From Streptomyces celluloflavus (lineage in GTDB: Bacteria > Actinomycetota > Actinomycetes > Streptomycetales > Streptomycetaceae), in the NCBI GenBank assembly GCA_000720995.1, contig JOEL01000014.1, forward strand, positions 80,171-144,170: DNA of 64,000 nt, written 5' to 3'. A program made the translations under genes and the position numbers. The notes beneath the pieces are model-generated. The model had not been told where the DNA came from. It saw only the letters and a program-made list of their open reading frames with translations, and made no database searches. Positions 60,516-64,000 of this stretch are shown here, piece after piece (the first letter of the stretch is position 1; each line of letters opens with the position of its first letter).

Positions 60516-60971
60516 CTACGCCCCGTCCGGGCACCTGGCCCGTGCGTCGTAGGCGGCGCGGGCGGCGGCGATCTCGTCCTGGTGCTCCTCGGTCCAGCCG
60601 ACCAGCGCATGGATGGTCTCGTGCAGCGTGGCGCCCAGCGGCGTCAGGGCGTAGTCGACCCGCGGCGGGACGACGGCGTGGACGGTGCGGCGCACCAGGC
60701 CGTCGCGTTCCAGCTGGCGCAGAGTGACGGTCAGCATGCGCTGGCTGATGCCGTCGATCTCGCGGCGGAGTTCGGTGAACCGCAGCTCCCGGCAGTCCAG
60801 CAGTGCGATGGCGAGCAGCGACCATTTGTCCGCGACCCGGTCGAGGATCTGACGGACCTCGCAGCCCTCCCGGACGTCCCACTGCCGGGCCCGGTACTCG
60901 TCGTCCGGGCCGCAGCCGGGCCGGTCGGTTCCCTCGGAGTGCGTCGGTGACTTCGAAGTGCCTTCTTCCAT
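60516..60971 (-). CDS. HxlR-family transcriptional regulator
   Basis: 151 aa from ATG 60971. Winged helix of the HxlR type: QILDRVADKWSLLAIALLDC, RELRFTELRREIDGISQRML, TVTLRQLERDGLVRRTVHAV and PPRVDYALTPLGATLHETIH. The CEVRQIL cysteine (C in EGCEVRQ) is at the position often used for thiol sensing in this family. Divergent from an MFS exporter gene; TGGTTAC-N24-GTAACCA lies between them as a likely operator. Confidence 0.9.
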   Translation of the reverse strand: MEEGTSKSPTHSEGTDRPGCGPDDEYRARQWDVREGCEVRQILDRVADKWSLLAIALLDCRELRFTELRREIDGISQRMLTVTLRQLERDGLVRRTVHAVVPPRVDYALTPLGATLHETIHALVGWTEEHQDEIAAARAAYDARARCPDGA

Positions 60972-60999
60972 ATCTCCCCACTCTGCCGCAGGCTGCGGA

Positions 61000-61037
61000 T
61001 GGTTACAAGAAGGAACCGACCCGCACTGGGGTAACCA
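61000..61037. promoter_or_regulatory. HxlR operator candidate TGGTTAC-N24-GTAACCA
   Basis: TGGTTAC (61000-61006) and GTAACCA (61031-61037) are perfect inverted copies in the HxlR/MFS intergenic region, with centres 31 bases apart, about three helical turns. GTTAC half-sites are known for HxlR-type regulators. Confidence 0.6.
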
Positions 61038-61084
61038 GCCAGCCCGGGAGTCCCTCCCCCTACCCGCTTCCGAGGAGCACCGCC

Positions 61085-62596
61085 ATGTCCGGATCCGGCG
61101 CACCGCCCGAACCCTCCCCCGCCACCGCGAGCTCCGCCCGGATGGACCGGCGGTCCTGGGCGCTGCTGCTGGTGCTCTGCGGGGCGTTCTTCCTGGAGGG
61201 CATCGACATCGCGATGCTCAATGTCGCCCTGCCCTCGATCCGCGCCGAACTCGGCCTGCCCACAGGCGAGTTGCAGTGGGTGATCAGCGCCTATGTGCTG
61301 GGCTACGGCGGTTTCATGCTGCTGGGCGGCCGGGCCGCCGACCTGTTCGGCCGGCGCCGGATGTTCCTCGTACCGCTCGCCGTCTTCGTGGTCTTCTCCG
61401 GTCTCGGCGGGCTGGCGACCGAGGGCTGGATGCTGATCACCGCCCGGTTCGTGACCGGGATCTGCGCCGCGTTCATGGCGCCCGCCGGGCTGTCGATCAT
61501 CACGACGGGGTTCACCGCGGGACCGCAGCGCGACCGGGCGCTGCTGATCTACTCCGGCACCGGGGGCGGCGGTTTCTCGATCGGCATGGTCGCGGGCGGG
61601 CTGCTGACCGCCGCCGACTGGCGCTGGGTGTTCTTCGCGCCGATCCTGCCCGCCCTGCTGGTGCTGCTCGCCGGTATCCCCCTCATCCCGAAGGACCGGG
61701 TGGCGCGGCAGACCGGTGACCGCGTCGACGTGGCGGGCGCGGTCACCGTGACCGGGACCGTGCTGCTGCTCGTCCTGACGGTCGAACAGGCCACCCACGC
61801 ACCGGTCCTGCGGACCCTGGGCACCCTCGCCGCGGCGCTCGCGCTGCTCGCCGCGTTCCTCGTGATCGAACGGCGGTCGGCCGCACCGCTGGTCCGGCTG
61901 GGCATCTTCGGCTCCCGCCCGCTGGTCCGCGCCAACATCATGGGGCTGCTGTTCACCGCGGGGTTCTTCGGCTTCCAGTTCATCGCCGTGCTCTATTTCC
62001 AGGAGCTGCGCGGCTGGTCGCCCGAGCAGACCAGCTTCGCGATGCTCGCGATGGGCGCCGACGCGGTCCTGGCGCCGACGCTCACCCCGTGGCTGGTACG
62101 GCGCTTCGGCAACGCCCGGGTAATCGTCGGGGGCCTGGCGCTCGCCACCCTCGGCTATGCGGTGTTCCTGCCGGTCGGCGCGGACTGGACGTACGCGGCG
62201 ATGTTCCCGAGCATGCTGCTCGTCGGCCTCGCCTTCGCCCTGGTCTACGGTCCGCTGACGATCGTCACCGCGGACGAGGTCCCGGACCGCGAACAGGGCC
62301 TGGCCGGTGGTCTGCTGTACACCTCGTTCCAGTTCGGCGCCGCCTTGGGCCTCGCGGCGGTGACCGCCGTGACGATCGCGGCGACCGGGGACGGCACGTC
62401 CGCGGCGGCGCAGCTCGACGGCTACCACGCGGGGCTCGTCGTACCGGCCGCGGCGGTCTTCCTCGCCCTGCTCATCGGGGTGTGGGGGCTCCGGCGCGGG
62501 CGTACGGGCGGCGGCACGGGCGGGGCGCCCGCCGCGGACGGTGCGGCCGCCGGGCCCGACGACCGTCCGGCCGCCCCGGCCACCACCGCCCCGTAA
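61085..62596 (+). CDS. MFS transporter (DHA2-type drug/efflux family)
   Basis: 503 aa from ATG 61085, preceded by CCGAGGAGCACCGCC. About 14 helices; LLVLCGAFFLEGIDIAMLNV, ALPSIRAELGL, WVISAYVLGYGGFMLLGGRA, DLFGRRRMFLV and FAPILPALLVLLAGIPLIP fit the 14-helix DHA2/EmrB group. Probably a proton-driven exporter. Controlled by the divergent HxlR regulator. The Ala/Pro tail is low complexity. Confidence 0.92.
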   Translation: MSGSGAPPEPSPATASSARMDRRSWALLLVLCGAFFLEGIDIAMLNVALPSIRAELGLPTGELQWVISAYVLGYGGFMLLGGRAADLFGRRRMFLVPLAVFVVFSGLGGLATEGWMLITARFVTGICAAFMAPAGLSIITTGFTAGPQRDRALLIYSGTGGGGFSIGMVAGGLLTAADWRWVFFAPILPALLVLLAGIPLIPKDRVARQTGDRVDVAGAVTVTGTVLLLVLTVEQATHAPVLRTLGTLAAALALLAAFLVIERRSAAPLVRLGIFGSRPLVRANIMGLLFTAGFFGFQFIAVLYFQELRGWSPEQTSFAMLAMGADAVLAPTLTPWLVRRFGNARVIVGGLALATLGYAVFLPVGADWTYAAMFPSMLLVGLAFALVYGPLTIVTADEVPDREQGLAGGLLYTSFQFGAALGLAAVTAVTIAATGDGTSAAAQLDGYHAGLVVPAAAVFLALLIGVWGLRRGRTGGGTGGAPAADGAAAGPDDRPAAPATTAP

Positions 62597-62620
62597 CGTC
62601 CCCCGGGCCGCGGCCGTACC

Positions 62621-63805
62621 TCAGGCCACCGAGCCGATCCGGCCCGCCCGCCGGGCCGGATCGTGGTGGATGGGGGTGTGCGCGCCGGTCAGCGGGGTGC
62701 CGGTGCCGCCGCGCCGGTCGGCGACGATCTCGGCGGCGATGGAGAGTGCGGTCTCCTCCGGGGTGCGCGCCCCGAGGTCGAGTCCGATGGGCGAGCGCAG
62801 CCGGTGCAGCTCCCGCTCGCCGAGACCGGCCTCCCGCAGCCGGTCCAGCCGGTCCAGATGGGTGCGGCGCGAGCCCATCGCGCCGACGTAGGCGACCGGG
62901 AGCCGCAGCGCCCGCACCAGCAGCGGTACATCGAACTTGGCGTCGTGGGTCAGTACGCAGAGCACCGTACGGGCGTCCAGCTCCTGGGAGTCCAGATAGC
63001 GGTGCGGCCAGTCGACCACGATCTCGTCGGCGTCCGGGAAGCGGGAGCGGGTCGCGAAGACGGGGCGGGCGTCGCAGACCGTGACGTGGTAGCCGAGGAA
63101 CTTGGCGACCTTGGCCAGCGCCGCGGCGAAGTCGATGGCACCGAAGACGATCATCCGGGGGGCGGGGACGGAGGTTTCGACGAGGAGGACGACGGGCTCC
63201 CCGCACTGCGCGCCGTCCGCGCCGATCTCCACGGTGGCGGTGCGGCCGGCGTCCAGCAGGGCGCGGGTCTCCTCGACGGCGGTGGCGTCGAGTGCGGGAG
63301 GGCCGCCCAGGGTGCCGCGGTGGCCGCCGTCGGCGCGGACCAGCAGGGCGCGGCCGAGGAACCCGGCGGGGCCCCGGACGATCCGGGCGACCGCCGCCGT
63401 CTCCCCCCGGGCGGCGGCGGCCAGCGCGGCGGTGAGCGTCCCGGCGGTGCGGTCCGCCGCCGGTACCGCGCCGCCGGCGGCAGGTCCGCCGCCGCACCGT
63501 ACCGGGGTGACGAGTACATCGATGGTGCCGCCGCAGGTCAGGCCGACGGCGAAGGCGTCCTCGTCGCGGTAGCCGAAGCGTTCCAGGGCCGGTTCCCCGG
63601 TCCGCAGCGCCTCCTGGCACAGCTCGTACACGGCCCCTTCCACGCATCCGCCGGAGACCGACCCGACCGCTGTGCCGTCGGCGTCGACGGCGAGGGCGGC
63701 GCCGGGCTGGCGGGGCGCGCTGCCGTCGGCGGCCACGACGGTGGCCACCGCGAAATCGCGTCCCTGCCGGGCCCACCGGTGCAGCTCTTCGGCGATGTCC
63801 AGCAT
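62621..63805 (-). CDS. XdhC/CoxI-family molybdenum-cofactor maturation protein
   Basis: 394 aa from ATG 63805, preceded by AAGGAGAACGAC. VATVVAADGSAPRQPGAALA, GSVSGGCVEGAVYELCQEAL and GLTCGGTIDVLV form the XdhC N-terminal CoxI domain with conserved cysteines. The C-terminal Rossmann domain has RMIVFGAIDFAAALAKVAKF, LGYHVTVCDARPVFA and AYVGAMGSRRTHLDRLDRLR. It sulfurates and inserts Moco into xanthine dehydrogenase, the step before uricase in purine breakdown. The dehydrogenase genes are not in the window; I note a MobA-like gene at 23.7 kb. Confidence 0.93.
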   Translation of the reverse strand: MLDIAEELHRWARQGRDFAVATVVAADGSAPRQPGAALAVDADGTAVGSVSGGCVEGAVYELCQEALRTGEPALERFGYRDEDAFAVGLTCGGTIDVLVTPVRCGGGPAAGGAVPAADRTAGTLTAALAAAARGETAAVARIVRGPAGFLGRALLVRADGGHRGTLGGPPALDATAVEETRALLDAGRTATVEIGADGAQCGEPVVLLVETSVPAPRMIVFGAIDFAAALAKVAKFLGYHVTVCDARPVFATRSRFPDADEIVVDWPHRYLDSQELDARTVLCVLTHDAKFDVPLLVRALRLPVAYVGAMGSRRTHLDRLDRLREAGLGERELHRLRSPIGLDLGARTPEETALSIAAEIVADRRGGTGTPLTGAHTPIHHDPARRAGRIGSVA

Positions 63806-63906
63806 GTCGTTCTCCTTACGGATGTACGGATGGTGGTGCGGGCGGGCCCAGGGCCTGTCGCCACCTTCCCGTCCGCCCCGCGGCGACGGGAAGGTGACCG
63901 GCCTAG

Positions 63907-64000
63907 TACTGCAACGACACTCCGTGACTCGATGCGGTCGTCGTCGTTGCTTGCTTCGTGGTGGATGAGATAGCTGATGGTTGGTCAGATCTGTTCGGTG
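63907..64000 (+). mobile_element. left end of a probable IS701-type insertion sequence
   Basis: After CTAG at 63904-63907, a target site of the YTAR type used by IS701 elements, comes TACTGCAACGACACTCC, which looks like a terminal inverted repeat. The transposase start lies 70 bases in. The right end is beyond the window, so the repeat and duplication cannot be confirmed. Confidence 0.5.
63977..64000 (+). CDS. start of an IS701-type transposase (partial)
   Basis: ATG 63977 reads MVGQICSV up to the window edge. It resembles the M-x-G-x-ICS opening of Streptomyces IS701 transposases, but eight residues are too few for a firm call. Confidence 0.4.

Noticed and set aside
1-64000. CRISPR array, tRNA or rRNA genes
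   Set aside because: No spaced identical repeats and no cloverleaf or rRNA sequence noticed on either strand; a dedicated search was not possible.

Overview
The window is GC-rich actinobacterial DNA. Codon bias towards G/C in third positions, GTG starts, rare TTA codons, secreted chitosanase, GH84 and collagenase enzymes, and families such as XRE-cupin, DUF5955, DUF7144 and Eis-like acetyltransferases point to a Streptomyces or close relative. I see no rRNA, tRNA or CRISPR array.

Layout. 1-4.5 kb: a cut-off secreted RNase Sa-type nuclease, a probably leaderless XRE-cupin regulator with paired dyads at its promoter, a small membrane protein and a secreted GH84 glycosidase. 4.7-13.7 kb: a gene graveyard. 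The C-terminal and N-terminal parts of one type of GNAT acetyltransferase lie at the two ends, in the same orientation and in the right order, so about 8.6 kb looks inserted into that gene. Inside are a decayed phage terminase, a broken dihydrodipicolinate-synthase-family gene beside a LysR regulator, an intact M9 collagenase, stubs of a proline racemase and an aminopeptidase P, a headless thymidylate kinase, a NUDIX hydrolase, the tail of an ABC transporter and a MazG-like protein. Several of these fit a lost collagen/hydroxyproline utilisation locus.

13.8-19.6 kb: a lipoprotein, a nucleotidyltransferase, an APH-fold kinase, a heme-oxygenase-like protein and an inositol-phosphatase/GrpB fusion with a changed metal-site residue. 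19.6-27 kb: allantoinase and its divergent IclR regulator (AllR type), a MobA-like nucleotidyltransferase and malate synthase. 27-33.4 kb: a YfcC-type transporter coupled to an M20 peptidase homologue that lacks its catalytic glutamate, a deleted FAD monooxygenase beside a TetR gene, and a chitosanase with its palindromic operator.

33.4-41.4 kb: the purine-degradation block. It holds a purine permease with a TTA codon, 8-oxoguanine deaminase, uricase, HIU hydrolase, OHCU decarboxylase, a regulator, hydroxypyruvate isomerase and tartronate-semialdehyde reductase. Together with allantoinase and malate synthase these cover guanine/urate to allantoin, allantoate and then glyoxylate use. Allantoicase and glyoxylate carboligase are not in the window. 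Two short palindromic motifs recur at promoters of these genes and suggest a shared regulon.

41.9-64 kb: a zinc-ribbon/Mrr-like protein, small oxidoreductase and GNAT genes, a ricin-type lectin, two acyl-CoA synthetases with a GAF-LuxR regulator, an ABC exporter divergent from a NarL-type two-component system, an Eis-like acetyltransferase, MgtC and MgtA with a repeat-rich leader, an HxlR/MFS divergent pair, XdhC, and at the very end what looks like the left end of an IS701-type insertion sequence.
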